Assembly (NCBI GenBank): GCA_030636125.1
Contig: DAOVXM010000145.1
Span: forward strand, 1 to 6,676
Source: Chloroflexota bacterium
GTDB taxonomy: Bacteria > Chloroflexota > Anaerolineae > Anaerolineales > UBA4823
Length of the DNA: 6,676 bases
Direction of reading: 5' to 3'
Shown piece by piece: positions 6,463 through 6,676 of this stretch. Positions within the stretch are counted from its first letter, which is position 1. The number at the start of each line of letters is the position of its first letter. Made by a program: the position numbers and the translations under genes. Below the pieces are notes generated by a model. That model was not told the origin of the DNA. It ran no database searches and worked only from the letters and a program-made list of their open reading frames with translations.

Positions 6463-6481
6463 GTGGTCATCGATATGCCAC
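6463..6481. repeat. Small hairpin just after the JAMM gene stop
   Basis: GTGG (6463-6466) and CAT (6468-6470), with a one-base bulge, pair with ATG and CCAC (6475-6481) around a CGAT loop. It lies a few bases beyond the minus-strand stop codon. A minus-strand run of six T (plus-strand A at 6440-6445) comes 17 bases later, too far for a classic terminator. Confidence 0.4.
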
Positions 6482-6484
6482 AGG

Positions 6485-6676
6485 TTAATTTATGCGTAAT
6501 AATACTTCAGAGACTTTACCGTTGGAAATACGAAATCCTCTACAAGTCCAATTGTCTGCTGTAAGTGACCAAATCAGGTGAATGGCATCTGGGTAGTAGG
6601 CTTCGGCGATATCGGTTAGTGAGGGTATTGCGGGTCCGTTTGGGTGGGAGTGGTAGATACCCAGCATCTCCCAACC
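6485..6676 (-). CDS. JAMM/MPN-domain (Mov34/M67-type) metalloprotease, C-terminal part
   Basis: Only the last 63 residues are in the window; the reading frame continues through the right edge (GWEMLGIYHSHP...), so the methionine at 6667 is internal. HSHPNGPAIPSLTD fits the zinc-binding JAMM core HxH-x7-S-x2-D exactly, and the preceding hydrophobic WEMLGIY strand fits the fold. The catalytic glutamate of the motif should lie upstream, outside the window. Bacterial relatives of about 130-160 residues include Mec-type peptidases that act on small ubiquitin-like sulfur carriers (ThiS/MoaD/CysO) and other isopeptidase-like proteins; which one this is needs the neighbouring genes to the right. The protein ends with an ordinary TAA at 6487-6485, is convergent with the MBL gene and is separated from it by the hairpin array. 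Confidence 0.88.
   Translation of the reverse strand, partial: GWEMLGIYHSHPNGPAIPSLTDIAEAYYPDAIHLIWSLTADNWTCRGFRISNGKVSEVLLRIN

Overview
The window looks like a stretch of a mid-GC (roughly 45 percent, sampled from a few lines) bacterial chromosome. A T-box riboswitch with an intrinsic terminator points to a Gram-positive-type or Chloroflexota-like lineage. I lean towards Chloroflexota (Anaerolineae-like) from the overall gene style, but this is inference; nothing here fixes the taxon.

Layout. Positions 1-4701 (minus strand) hold a two-gene operon of two different valyl-tRNA synthetases. The first gene transcribed (2224-4701) encodes a complete 825-residue ValRS of the archaeal/Rickettsia-like 'type 2' form. 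The second (1-2214, cut by the window edge) encodes the first 738 residues of a canonical bacterial ValRS. They are 9 bp apart, and the Shine-Dalgarno of the second overlaps the stop codon of the first. Both keep HIGH and KMSKS motifs, editing-domain signatures and zinc-ribbon cysteines, so neither looks like a decaying copy.

Positions 4702-5330 carry no gene but are dense with regulation. A consensus minus-strand promoter (5162-5190) drives a leader of about 330 nt with the parts of a T-box riboswitch. These are stem I with an AGTA specifier loop facing a GTC (valine) codon, a stem III hairpin, the T-box sequence with its TGGT bulge, and a strong intrinsic terminator. Uncharged tRNA-Val should therefore raise expression of both synthetases. 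A divergent plus-strand promoter (5267-5296) drives the next gene.

Positions 5331-6197 (plus) encode a complete 288-residue metallo-beta-lactamase-fold hydrolase with a full set of metal ligands. Positions 6485-6676 (minus) hold the C-terminal 63 residues of a JAMM/MPN (M67-type) metalloprotease, cut by the window edge. These two genes converge on a 287-bp spacer (6198-6484) with three consecutive long inverted repeats plus a smaller hairpin, which is far more structure than simple termination needs.

Most notable are the pairing of two non-orthologous ValRS genes under one valine T-box and the hairpin array between the convergent genes.
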